Shown here: in pieces, positions 35,652 to 46,066 of the stretch
Layout of the letters: each line of letters opens with the position of its first letter
Position numbering within the stretch: the stretch's first letter is position 1
Source: Drosophila miranda
Lineage: Eukaryota > Arthropoda > Insecta > Diptera > Drosophilidae
Direction: 5' to 3'
Length of the DNA: 64,000 bases
NCBI RefSeq assembly: GCF_003369915.1
Contig: NC_046675.1
Coordinates: forward strand, 27,032,001-27,096,000
Made by a program: the position numbers and the translations under genes
Notes under the pieces: generated by a model
What the model was told of the DNA's origin: nothing
Databases searched by the model: none
Seen by the model: the letters and a program-made list of their open reading frames with translations, nothing else

Positions 35652-37160
35652 TTATTCAATGGATTTGATCAGAGTTATAAACGATAAGGCAGCCCTACAA
35701 ATCTGTAAAAAGAAGAAAGTGACCATGAAACTGACTTCAGCGGACTTCAAATCATTACCGCAAGAAAATTTCCCAGGGAAGCCTCATAGAACCCAGCCTT
35801 AATGAGCAGGTCCCGCTGGGATCGCAATATGATGAATGCCAAGGATCTGCGCAGCTTCGGGGCTGCCTGATACCAGTTGGAGAGCTGGACGGCAACATCG
35901 ACCCGATGACTCTGTAATACAGCGACTACTATTACCACGTAACCAGGAAGGAAGACTATCTTTGCGGTACCTCGACTTTAATGATTTCTCCGCCATAGCA
36001 ATATATGAATAATTGCAGCATGATGGACCCCAAAAATGATAGGTACACCAAGAGGGCCATAATCGAGTCCATGTTCTGCAAGTAGACAGCTCCGAAATGG
36101 TCTCCGATATATAGAAGTGCACATCTTTCGACTTACCGTCACAAGCTGATATATGATGACGCCGACCAGCAGCGATGTTATAAAGAACTGTCCGAACACT
36201 ATGGGCATATACATCACACGTAGGCGCTTGGATAGGGACAACAACCGTACATGATAGTCCACCAAGTCTTTAAGGGCCTTTCGGAACTCATGTTCGGACT
36301 GAGAAAAGTCCGTAGTTTGGATGTCGCGCTGCAAGGTCTGAAAGTGTGCTCGCAGATTAATGGCAAACGAAATAAAAAGCCCATCTACGGCAGAAGCGTA
36401 CGACACCACGACGATGGTAACCAGCAAAATATACACGAAGCCGATTTCGTATCCGGGACTATCCACATAGTTGAATGGGAGCCTGCCGGGAATGGGAGGC
36501 GAATTTTGCAAATGATATGATGCAATTATATGTCCACCGAGTAGTCACTCTACATACTCGGTTCTACTTACCTCAAGGGCATGGGCAACTCCCTAACATA
36601 TGTTGTGCCACGCCAGCTGTTGGCTATAATCTTCAGAATTGGCGACACCATGAAGTACAGTCCTGTGGCGGCACAGGATGTGCAGTATGCCCGGCCCAGC
36701 AGGGAGGCCAACTTGTTTGCCTCGGCCACGTAGCCGTATCCGTCTCCGTCTCGAATATTCCGACTCGCTGTCAAAAGTTTGCGGCTTCATTAGGAGCAGA
36801 TTGCGCATAAATTAATATCTCATTATATTTACATTGCTGATGCATTTGCCTGAAGCTCTGGATCATTCGCCAAAAGTCCTGCTTGTACACGAGAAAAGTG
36901 GCTATTTTGAAGAGCGTCAGCAAGTTGGTGAGGAGAACACTCATGCCGGCTGTAGCCAGCTCCATGTCATTGCGGTGGTACACCACGTTGTGGATCAGGG
37001 GGTACTGCGCTGATGCTGCAAAGAGCAGTGAGACAACGTGCTTCAGGCTCAAGGCCCCCCCGCCGGAGCTGGAGCCGGAGCCGGAGCCGGAGCTATCCGG
37101 CTCGTGACTGTGTCCCATCGCTCTTAGGCAGTATTCCTGTAGCTTGAAGATATGAGCCAT
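35652..37160 (-). CDS. Or82a: Odorant receptor, Or82a orthologue (7tm_6 family)
   Basis: Six exons (36833-37160, 36572-36767, 36137-36482, 35971-36075, 35759-35911, 35652-35702) give 392 residues with every join in frame. It is an insect odorant receptor: a seven-helix membrane protein, inverted relative to GPCRs, that forms a ligand-gated cation channel with Orco in olfactory neuron dendrites. Diagnostic stretches are FKLQEYCLRAMGH, YASAVDGLFISFAINLRAHF, GVIIYQLVTNMDSIM, LFIYCYGGEIIK and the C-terminal CRAALSFITLIKSIE, which agree with my recollection of D. melanogaster Or82a. The ATG at 37160 was preferred over the one eight codons upstream because MAHIFKLQEYC matches the Or82a start. The N-terminal loop carries a Ser/Gly run encoded by a GAGCCG-type microsatellite near 37065-37100. 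It stands alone, with no other receptor gene nearby. The right LTR of the fossil ends about 260 bp beyond its stop codon. Confidence 0.93.
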
Positions 37161-38195
37161 GACTTGCGCTATTAGATAAGCCAATGGTTCGCCCCGTTAT
37201 ACGTACATGTTATATATACTCCAACCGAACGTTGGAATATCTTAATTACCCTACTTACTACTTAATTATTTGTTTTGCCAGCGACTCCCTCAGGTTTCAA
37301 CTAATAACTATAATTGCCGCGGTACGAGTATCGATGAAATGTTGACATGATAATTGTGACAACCACTTTTGATTAAAAAATTGGTCCTCTGACGGCAGTC
37401 ATTTTGTCATCAGCGCTGTAAATCACACTCCTATCTTCTTAGATGTCAAACGTTATTGGTAATACTTGCTTTTACCAAAGCATTTGACACGGTTAATTCA
37501 GCTTTAAGTATTATTATTATTAAGTATTAAGTATTTAACTGAAAGAAGACAAGAAATATCATGTGAGAAATTCGTCGTTAAGGTTCAGTTCAGCTTAATA
37601 ATGAGAGTCCTCTCTCGGGCTCTTGACGGCTCTCTTTTACGACTGCTCTCGCACTCTACCGATCTGCTCTCTCGCTATCGGGATAGGGGACTCGAGTGTA
37701 TGGATTGATCCAGCTAAATGTAAAGATACATACCAGATAGATACCAGATACACTCAAACTAATGATGGTTAATGGACAGACAGACATGGCTACATCGAAT
37801 CGGCTATTGATGCTGATCAAGAACATCATTTATGGGGTCGGAAACGCTTACTTTTGGGTGTTACACACATCCAATGTAACCACAAATTTAATATACCCTA
37901 AAATGAAATAAACTAAACTGCGTACTTGTACCATTTTGTATGTGTCTTCTACGTCACCATTTACCGGAGTTCCACTTGGATATGCACTATTATCTTCCAT
38001 CCATGACCTCAATCGCCATGATGACTAAGGTATTTTTTGCAAAGACGAATTCGAGGTAATCTCGCTATGGATACATTTTTGGAGTGAAGCAATTTTGAAG
38101 TAATTATAATTTTGATTCGGTTGAGTGATGAGGCTTTAAGAGGCAGGTTCTCTTTTCCATTGAAAGTCAGCGGCTAAATTCAACAACGATTTCAG
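37161..38195. other. Intergenic stretch with repeat fragments
   Basis: It holds the upstream region of Or82a, a possible scrap of LINE reverse transcriptase near 37465-37510 (frame reading TKAFDTVNSAL), and a piece of the dispersed repeat at 37773-37902. No gene is recognised. Confidence 0.55.
37773..37902. mobile_element. Dispersed repeat fragment (same family as 12.4 and 47.1 kb)
   Basis: Shares GGACAGACAGACATGGCT, GGCTATTGATGCTGATCA and GGGGTCGGAAACGCTT with the other two copies. Only the right part of the element is present. Confidence 0.65.
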
Positions 38196-38265
38196 TTTAT
38201 TATTAACAACAATTTTTAGAAAGGGCATAGGGTTTGATTTGAAATTCCTTGCTCAGCTCAACTGC

Positions 38266-39152
38266 TTAGAAATTGGGCGGCAGATAGGCATTGCCTGTGT
38301 GCGACGAGCCTGTGGAGCCAGAGGAAATGATCTGGCCAGCTCCGGTGCCGGTAAGACCGCCGGCCTCGGCGTGTCCATCATTTCCGCCCAAGGCGCCAAT
38401 GACAGAGGTCACGGGGGCCACACCCTCGTCGGTCAGCTGGCTGCTGCCTCCCAAAGCGTCGTATTGGGCCTGGATCTGCTGCTGCGCATGGGCTGCCTCC
38501 TCCTGGGTCTTGTACTTGATGAAGAAGACCTCTGGTTTGCTGGTGGAGCTGGCCTGCTCAACGACTTCGGCCTGGACGTCGCTCTCGCCCTTCTTGCTCA
38601 GGACATAGATGACGGTCTTTTCCTCGTTGGAGGCTGGGCTGATCTTGATGGTCTTCTTGTTGTTCCGCTGCGGCGACTTGATGAACACAACGTTGTAGTT
38701 GCGCTTGGGCACGCCGACGGTGATGTGGCGCTCCTTATAATCCTCTGCCTCCTCCGGGGCCGAATGGATGTAGAAGCGCTTGGACACGATAGCCTGCTGC
38801 TGCTGCTGCTGCTGCTGCTGCACCTGCTGCACCTGCTGGACCTGCTGGACCTGCTGCTGGTGGTGCACAGCCGGCTGCTGGAAGAAGGTCTGCTGCTGCA
38901 CGGGAGCGGGCTGCGCGCTGCCCTGGAAGAAGGCGGCCCCGCCACTGGCGGTGCTGACTCCGCCGAAGCCGGATGGGCCAGGATTGTAGTTGTACCCTTG
39001 GGGCGCAGCCAGCGCCATGGCGGAAAGGCACAAGACCTAATGAGTAACAAGAGAAGAAAGGTTTTAGTCCGTTAATTAGCCGCAGTCCTTCGTGTCATCC
39101 CCATCTGCCGTTTGCCGTCTGCCGTATGCCATCTTACAATGAATCCACGCAT
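38266..39152 (-). CDS. Tweedle-family cuticle protein (copy 1)
   Basis: Two exons, 39138-39152 (MRGFI) and 38266-39036, encode 261 residues. Tweedle (DUF243) proteins are secreted structural proteins of insect cuticle that influence body shape. A signal peptide (MRGFIVLCLSAMALA) is followed by APQGYNYNP, a glycine/alanine region and a glutamine run of about 25 residues with valine interruptions. The DUF243 core has its usual blocks: YIHSAPEE, YNVVFIKSP, EEKTVIYVLSKK, KPEVFFIKYKTQEEA and QAQYDALGG. The ending GNAYLPPNF is typical. A TATA box lies at 39255-39262 on the same strand, and the polyadenylation signal AATAAA (minus) is at 38196-38201. It is one of the fly 82A-type Tweedle cluster (TwdlF/G/V); I cannot say which one. 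Confidence 0.92.
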
Positions 39153-39254
39153 TTCTGGGCTTGGTTGAGCTGGTCGAGTGGGACTAGGAGGATGGATGTA
39201 TAGCTTCCTTAGTTGTTCGCTGTGAACTGTATGACTTATGCGCTGCTCGCTCGG

Positions 39255-39262
39255 CTTTTATA
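39255..39262 (-). promoter_or_regulatory. TATA box of Tweedle copy 1
   Basis: TATAAAAG on the minus strand, about 30 bp upstream of an initiator-like ACAGTTC near 39224-39230. Confidence 0.7.
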
Positions 39263-40828
39263 CATCACCCGCAATTTCCAGCTCCGACGCCACTCCGGCA
39301 CTCGAAGACTTAATAGGTGAAGTTCAGCAAAGATTCGAGGCAGAGCGCCCCAGAAAGAGTCGCGGTCGGTGTCGGTGTCGGGGTATGAGCCAAAGCTGCC
39401 AAAAAGAGCACACACAGCACACAGCATCAATTTGTTGCATGTTCATTGTATTTGTCTTAGTTCGCTTTCCTCCCATCTTCCATCTTTCATCTTCCATCGT
39501 CCATACGGCTCTTCTTCTTGTTCGCCATTTACCTTCGTGGCTCGTCGGATCCCTCATTAAATGGCGAGACTTGCTGTAGTTGCTGGCAATACATACAAAT
39601 ACATGGCCAATTAGCGTGGTTCCCCTAGCCGGGTCTTTGTTGGAGAGCTTAATTGTTAGCCCCGATCCCTCGATGCCTCGATCCCTCGTCGCCCCGACGC
39701 TGCCCACTGCTGTTGCCATTACGCTCCGGCCTTTGGCAACCGCTGCACAGCGCATCGATTAAAGTTATTAAAAGTGAAATTGCAAACAAACATTTAATCA
39801 ATTTAAGTCAATCGTGGAGTCAAAGCTAGAAATGGTAACGCTCACCCACCACTGACGAGTCAATCATGAATCTCGGTTTCCTGTCCCATAGCAGCTCCCC
39901 CATTTGGCCCATCTTCGGCTTCAGCCGCCGCCGCATTGTCAGGCTTAATTAATGACCCGCCGAGCCGAATATTTGCTTGTGTTTTTCTTGCCGATCGTTT
40001 CTTCATCAGCTGCAACGCAGTCCATTTATCATGTCTAGCGGTTGGCCCCAACTTTCTTGAAAATAAATACCCTTTTGATTATTTCTCGAAATGTTTTTGT
40101 TCATATTCATGTACTGAGGCGGCCCTGCTGGGCCAAGCGCAATGCCCACTGAACACTTTGCGGCTTGTGTAATGAGGCGTTTACATGAATGAGCAGGGAT
40201 AAGGGTAAGGGTACGGGAGCCCTGCTCGAGGGGCTCGAGGGGCAGGCTAATGAATATGCCATATTCACTCTTCATCAGACGCAGTCAAAGCAGTCGAATT
40301 GGGTGATGTGATGGCTTGGAGCTGGACATGGCCTTAAGCCACCTGACACGACAAGCCATTGTGAAACCCAAAGATGTGTATTTCAGCTAACAAGTTCTGG
40401 GAAATACTTCGATGAGTGGCGGCAAATTGATGTTGCTCGTCTTTTCAACGACTAGCTTACACTTTCTAATGCGAGTATAACGTAAGCTAAAAAATAACAT
40501 ACATTGTCAATGGCTATTATTCGGAAAAACTCACACTTCCAGAATGTTTAAGAGAACGTAGAACGATATTTCGACTATAATTCACTCCTACTCTCATTTT
40601 ATGTGCACTGAAGTCTAGTGAGAAATCCGAAGGCACAAACTACTACCCAAATAATCCCTAGACAAAGCCATTACTTAAAGGATTTAAAAGGAGATGGAGA
40701 ATATGTACACAAAGGCAATTTCCGTGAGTAAAAGCGATCAGAGGCGAGTCGGACTAAGCACTCATGGGAGATCACCAGCAAGCGGATGTTAATTGTTCTC
40801 TTTCTTCTAACTCTTTGCCACGAATATG

Positions 40829-41200
40829 TACAGTGGGTAGCAAAAGTGAGTACATACTCACTTACGTCCAAATCTAAATCAAAACTTGTAAGTTGGCGAA
40901 GTGGTATGGATGTACAACACTGCATTTGGGTATATGTGGGGTCTAAAGAAGCCCCCAATTCTGTTTCTTTGCACCGTGCGATACCTGCTCTCCCTGTAAT
41001 ACGAATCTCGTATTACGAATGGAGTCCCCACCAATTGGGGAAAGCTTTTCGCATTCAGAGAGCTTCGTTGATGCGGTTATTCGAGGCCAAAACCAAAACA
41101 TGGCAGAGAAAACTTTGAGCTTTAGGCCCGCGTCCACCAAAAAGGGTAGGTTTTGTGTGGCTAGAAAGTTTTTGTCTCACATTGATTGGGGTCTGTCTGG
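40829..41200. mobile_element. Possible Tc1-like DNA transposon remnant
   Basis: Starts at a TA with CAGTGGGTAGCAAAAGTGAG, which resembles Tc1-like terminal repeats (CAGTGG.GGCAAAAGT). The DNA inside has interrupted short frames with helix-turn-helix-like wording in two frames. I did not find the matching right end, so the boundary is uncertain. Confidence 0.3.
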
Positions 41201-42380
41201 CGGATGAATGGGAAATGCGATGAATGTTAATTTATGCAAACAACGTGATTTCGTAATTAAAAACCAATAAACTAAGTATCAGAGTTAATGAAATTACGCA
41301 TTGATTTTTAGGGAAACAGAAGTTCATTTTCGCACTTAGCCTCGCCATTGGGTGCATCGCCAGAGAGTCGGTTGGAATGGCTTTGCCAATTTATTATCAT
41401 TTTGCTTTGGCATTTTTATAATATTTTAATTATTTAATTCGACTTCGCATTTCGTGCATCCAAGCCTTGACCATGTTAATGTTAATTTCCCGCACACGAA
41501 GGGCCGCGAAAGAGAAATTGATGTGGTTCGAAATGCGAAAGTGCGAGGCGCTGCAGACAAAGTACTTTTGTCTCGTATTCAAAGTTTATGCAACAGATCC
41601 AGCGAAGACAGTGCTAATACTCGCAGCATTGCATAATGCCACAGCCAATGACCGTCAAATTTGATATTTATATATAATAGCTGGTAGTGGATAGTGGGAG
41701 GTGGGGACAACAGGAGTCGGGGATGCCCATAATTTGCGTACTGCACAGCCTCGCTGGTAACGCCCTCACACCCAAGAAACCCATAAGCCCTTATGCAATC
41801 GCTCTCCAGAGGAATTGTACGAGTAGTATCGTGCGAGGAGAGGGGATACAGACGCACGCCAAGCGGTCATTTGACGGGATTGTGTTTCATCTTTCATACC
41901 ATACCCCGATACCATTTGGGCTTTGATTAATCTGCTGCCATAGATCAAAGCATCATCATCATTCATCTTGCCACGCTGTGCCTACTGAAGATATGACCCA
42001 CATCGTCATAGCCAATGATGGACATCCATCCATTCAGATTTGGAGTTGCGACTGGCAGCGGCGGCTGCTTGCCAAAAATTACCTTAATTGTTGGCTGCAA
42101 AAAGGCAAAACTCATCCATATCTCCGTAGTCCGTATCATAGTCCCCATCGCCACCAATTATGCAACCATGTTTGGTCCAATTAAGTCTGCGAGCCAACCA
42201 AAATGATCCGTGATCCTCGACAATTGGGTCATCGAAAATCAAATCAGGCTAAAAAAGCACAGCCTCAGTCAAAGCCGTTCAAGTTGACGCCATTGCTAAT
42301 GGAATTATCAATTGATTTATGCAGTGACTATTGAAAATTGTTAATCCCAATGGTTCGTCAATCATAATCGGCCGCCAACA

Positions 42381-42430
42381 TATAGGTATATGGGTATATG
42401 GATATATGGATATATGGGTATATGGGTATC
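42381..42430. repeat. TATATGGG/TATATGGA tandem repeat
   Basis: Short imperfect array of octamer-like units in Tweedle intergenic DNA. Confidence 0.7.
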
Positions 42431-42852
42431 TGCAATCACGAAAACGATGAAAGTTAGCAAAAAATTTCTGAACCATACAAAGTCTTTCGAGTATACTCAT
42501 GTATAGACGTTCGAGTATATGACTTCCGGCGAGATGGCTCTTTTGTGTCGAAGTCTGGGTCTGAGTCCGAGTCCGAGTCCGAGCCAAAAGATGACGCAGG
42601 GCTTTGTGTGTCGGAGTGTGGAGAGTGTTGGGCTTTTCGGTAACTGGTCACAATAGTCACCGCTATCTCAAGGTTGTTTGAAAACGCAAGCCAGTTCGTA
42701 AAAAGCGGTGGTGGTCGCTCTTCGTCTTCGTCGTCGTCTTCATCTTCGTGTGGTTTAGCCGCATTTGTGGGCTCGGACTCAGTTTCAGTTTCATTTAAAC
42801 ATTCGTCTCAGCAGCAAAACTATTCGTGAGCGACACTTTCGAGTCTGGGGCT

Positions 42853-42858
42853 TATAAG
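42853..42858 (+). promoter_or_regulatory. TATA box of Tweedle copy 2
   Basis: CTTATAAG lies about 28 bp before TTAGTTG at 42881, an initiator-like sequence, and about 100 bp before the ATG at 42956. Confidence 0.6.
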
Positions 42859-42955
42859 TCTGGGCGGACAGTGATTAGCATTTAGTTGAACCGTGATTGC
42901 CAAGCGTCCAGGTGGTAGATACCTGAGCCGAGAAATCTCTTCATCACGAGCGGAA

Positions 42956-44177
42956 ATGCGTGTCTTCATTGTAAGCCCTGGGCCGCTGCTGTCTCAATGT
43001 ACAGCCGAGTAATGCCATTGCATTTTTCTAGGTATCGTGCCTTCTGGGCCTGGCGATGGCCGTGCCCCAAGGATACAACTACCAGGCGCAGCAGCAACCC
43101 CAACTGTCGCAGTTGCCCGCCATTCCCCAGTTTGCCACCATCGCAGAGCAGAACCTCCTCCAGCAGGCGCTTCAGAGCCCCAGAGTGAATCAGGCGTTGT
43201 CTGGAGGCTCCGGAAGCACCATCAGCTACCCATCGGCGCCACAGCAAAACCAAGCTCCGCTCTACCAGCAGCAGCAGCAGCAGCAACAGTCGGTGCTGCC
43301 GCAACAAACGCAGCTGAATGGAAACTTTGCGTACAGCCAGCAGTCCCATCAGCATCAGTACCAGCAACAACAGCAGCAGCAGCTGCAGCAGCAACAGCAT
43401 CTTGTCTCTAAAGATATTTATGTTCATGTGCCGCCCGCAGAGGACCCCGAGGAACACTATCCCCAGCCTGCCCTGCCGATTGCGCCACCACGCAAGCACT
43501 ACCGCATCGTTTTCATCAAGGCGCCAACGCCGAGTGTCAGTAAAGCGGCATTGCGTATAAAGCAGGCGCCAGTGGAGGAGAAGACCATCATCTATGTGCT
43601 GACCAAGAAGCCCGATCCTCTGGACCTGCAGGCTGCCCTGGAGGAAGTCGCGCCCAAGCAGCCCAGCAAGCCAGAGGTCTTCTTCATCAAGTACAAGACT
43701 CAGGAGGAAGCTGCGCATGCGCAGCGCACCATCCAAGGTAGGCAACACCAACGCCCTCACCCACACGAACACCGCACCAGACACTCTAGCGAGCCTCATT
43801 AATATGCATCGAGCTTTTATTGCTCTTCGATGGTCTTTTGCATGTTTGAGCCCAAGGCTTGCTAGCGGCAGTGGCCGAAGCATTTGTCATCATAGCACCA
43901 TTGGGCTAGGTGCTTGGTGCTGCAAGATCTCCAACGGAGCTCAGAGCTAAACTCTCACTGACTATAGATACTTTCCTCACTGGTGGTTCTTTGCTTAACG
44001 TATCTTCCAGCTCAATACGACCAGCTAGGTGGAACTTCGCAGGTGTCAGACGAAGGAGTAGCGCCTGTCACATCGGTGATTGGAGTTCTGGACAGTCAGC
44101 GTACCAGTGGGGCCCCTGTCGGCGGGCTGACGGGCGTTGTGCCCACCAGATATTTGCCTGCCCATCTGCGTACATAG
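42956..44177 (+). CDS. Tweedle-family cuticle protein (copy 2, glutamine-rich)
   Basis: Three exons, 42956-42970 (MRVFI), 43032-43737 and 44011-44177, encode 295 residues. The signal peptide MRVFIVSCLLGLAMA is followed by VPQGYNYQ. The N-terminal half is glutamine-rich with several Q runs from mixed CAG/CAA. The DUF243 blocks are YVHVPPAEDPEE, YRIVFIKAP, EEKTIIYVLTKK, KPEVFFIKYKTQEEA and, across the last intron, IQ|AQYDQLGG. Unlike its neighbours it has this extra 273-bp intron in the last conserved block. The C-terminus VPTRYLPAHLRT keeps the YLP motif. It is the only full-size Tweedle of the cluster on the plus strand. The neighbours and TATA promoter suggest the same epidermal, cuticle-stage expression. 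Confidence 0.92.
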
Positions 44178-44824
44178 GAATACAAAACACGTAGTTTAAG
44201 ATGACTGTCATACTTATAAGTATCCAAATGTTGTACATTTTAAGATCAATACACATACATACACACATACATACATGAATACATACTCTGTCAATCCTCC
44301 GACAACATTCGAAGGTATATTTCGCAACTATTGCTTTTGGAGACTGTGCCATGCACCCATATGACTATTTATGGTCCATAGACTCCCAACAAATTTGTCA
44401 AAAGATGCGATCAAAACGGTCTTCTATGGCTTCACATTATCACATCCATTAGTCCAATGATCAATGGACGACGGCCAAGAGCAGCGACAAGCCAGAGAAA
44501 CCGGTCGCATTAATTAGCATATGATTTGTCTTACATAATGACGATTAAGCGAAATGAAATCTTGATTATCAATGCAGCTACTAAATGAGCGTTTTGCGTA
44601 GAGGAGAAAGAAAATCAAACATTACATAACCAGCTCAGTCTCAATGACAATACCTTGGATTGTAACAACTCACTGCGTGGTTTTCTGATTTAAAATATTG
44701 CTGTATTTTGCCTCGATAATCGCGTTTACAATAATTTAGAATAAGCTAGAATGGGGCGACGGCGACTGTTGAGAATAATGGACGATATATGCGGCAGCCA
44801 ATTCACTGTCAGCGCCTACTCAGC
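44178..44824. other. Spacer between convergent Tweedle copies 2 and 3
   Basis: About 650 bp of 3'UTR and spacer, with ACATAC repeats. No further gene is seen. Confidence 0.6.
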
Positions 44825-45996
44825 TTACTTGAAACTCTTTGCCGGCACATACTTCCTTTGCGGCACGCTGGATGCAAAGGAGGAGGTCTGCTGCGCAAAG
44901 GTATTCTGCTGATGGATGGGCTGCTGCTGCACGATGGTCTGGATCTGCGGCTGCTGCTGCTGCTGCTGCTGGATGATGCTTGGCGCCTGTCCCTGGGACA
45001 AAATGTGTCCCAGGTTGAGCGATCCACCGGAAACGGTGGTGATGGGGGCAACGCCTTCGTCCGAGATATGGGTGGCGCCACCCAAAGCATCGTACTGGGC
45101 CTGAATCTCCTGCTGGGCGCGCTGAGCCTCCTCCTGGGTCTTGTACTTGATGAAGTAGACCTCGGGCTTGTGTACCTTAGACTCTGTCTGAGTGACCTGC
45201 AGCTGCTGCTGGATCTCTGTGAGATCTGGCTTCTTGGACAGCACGTAGATGACGGTTTTCTCCTCATTGCTCGACTGAGCGCGCTTCAGAGCGGCGGCTG
45301 TGTATTTCAGATTCTGCGATGGCGCCTTGATGAACACAATTCGGTAGTTCTTGCGAATGGGCAGGCTGTCGAGCTGTGGCTCGTCCTGGCGGATCTCCTC
45401 GGTCTCATCGGGAGCGGAGTGAATGTAAATGTCCTTGGTGACGATAGCCGGACGCTGAACGTACTGGGTCTGCACGATCTGTTGGGGCTGATGCTGGATC
45501 TGGACTTGTGGCAGCTGTTGGGGCTGCTGGTAGAAGATCTGCTGCTGCTGCTGTTGCTGCTGTTGCTGTTGGTGCTGCTGCTGCTGTGGCTGTGGCTGCT
45601 GCACGGCATGGATCAGGTTCTGCTGGGGCACGGTATTGAACACGGTCTGCTGTGGCAGAGAGTTGATCACTGTCTGCTGAACTTGGGGCTGGGATACAGG
45701 AATGGGTGCACTAGTCTGCACGGTTTGGATAGCTGGCTGCTGGGGCTGCACGGTAATTTGACCCAGGGCAGGGCCGGCAGCAGATGAGTATATTCCACTG
45801 GGGGACACGGGCGTCTGAGGACGCAGATTGCCGATAGGAAGCGCAGGCCCTTGTGGCTGGTACTTGTAGCCTTGGGGGGCGGCTGAAGCGAGAGCCGCTA
45901 GACACTGAAAATTAATGAAGAGGAACGAGCATGAGCAGGGGCGAAGGCAACCTTTTGGAGGCAATAACTTACCAATAGAACTGCAAACTGTTTCAT
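44825..45996 (-). CDS. Tweedle-family cuticle protein (copy 3, longest, glutamine-rich)
   Basis: Two exons, 45973-45996 (MKQFAVLL) and 44825-45904, encode 367 residues. The signal peptide MKQFAVLLCLAALASA precedes APQGYKYQP. A long proline-, glutamine- and valine-rich region follows, with Q runs near residues 110-135. The DUF243 blocks are YIHSAPDETEE, YRIVFIKAP, EEKTVIYVLSKK, KPEVYFIKYKTQEEA and QAQYDALGG. A second Q-rich tail after the core (IQQQQQQQPQIQ) ends in VPQRKYVPAKSFK. The Q-rich arms on both sides make it the largest of the cluster. The first exon is eight codons instead of five. The promoter has TATAAAAA at 46059-46066 and an initiator TCAGT at 46030-46034, with proper spacing. 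Confidence 0.92.
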
Positions 45997-46029
45997 TTTT
46001 ACTTCGAACTGTCTGAACTGCAAAGGTCG

Positions 46030-46066
46030 ACTGATGCCCTGGCCGCCCGACAGCAATGTTTTTATA
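46030..46066 (-). promoter_or_regulatory. TATA box plus initiator of Tweedle copy 3
   Basis: TATAAAAA (46059-46066, minus) and TCAGT (46030-46034, minus) are about 32 bp apart, the normal distance for a fly TATA-Inr core promoter. Confidence 0.75.

Larger units (their letters stand above)
39263..42852. other. Intergenic region between divergent Tweedle genes
   Basis: About 3.6 kb with no gene recognised. It includes a possible Tc1-like transposon remnant at 40829-41200 and a TATATGGG-type repeat at 42381-42430. The right end carries the upstream sequence of Tweedle copy 2. Confidence 0.55.

Noticed and set aside
38239-39075. 278-codon leucine-rich plus-strand frame
   Set aside because: Antisense of Tweedle copy 1. 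The leucine runs are the complement of CAG glutamine codons.
42966-43883. 305-codon leucine-rich minus-strand frame
   Set aside because: Antisense of Tweedle copy 2. The same explanation applies.
44789-45787. 332-codon leucine-rich plus-strand frame
   Set aside because: Antisense of Tweedle copy 3.
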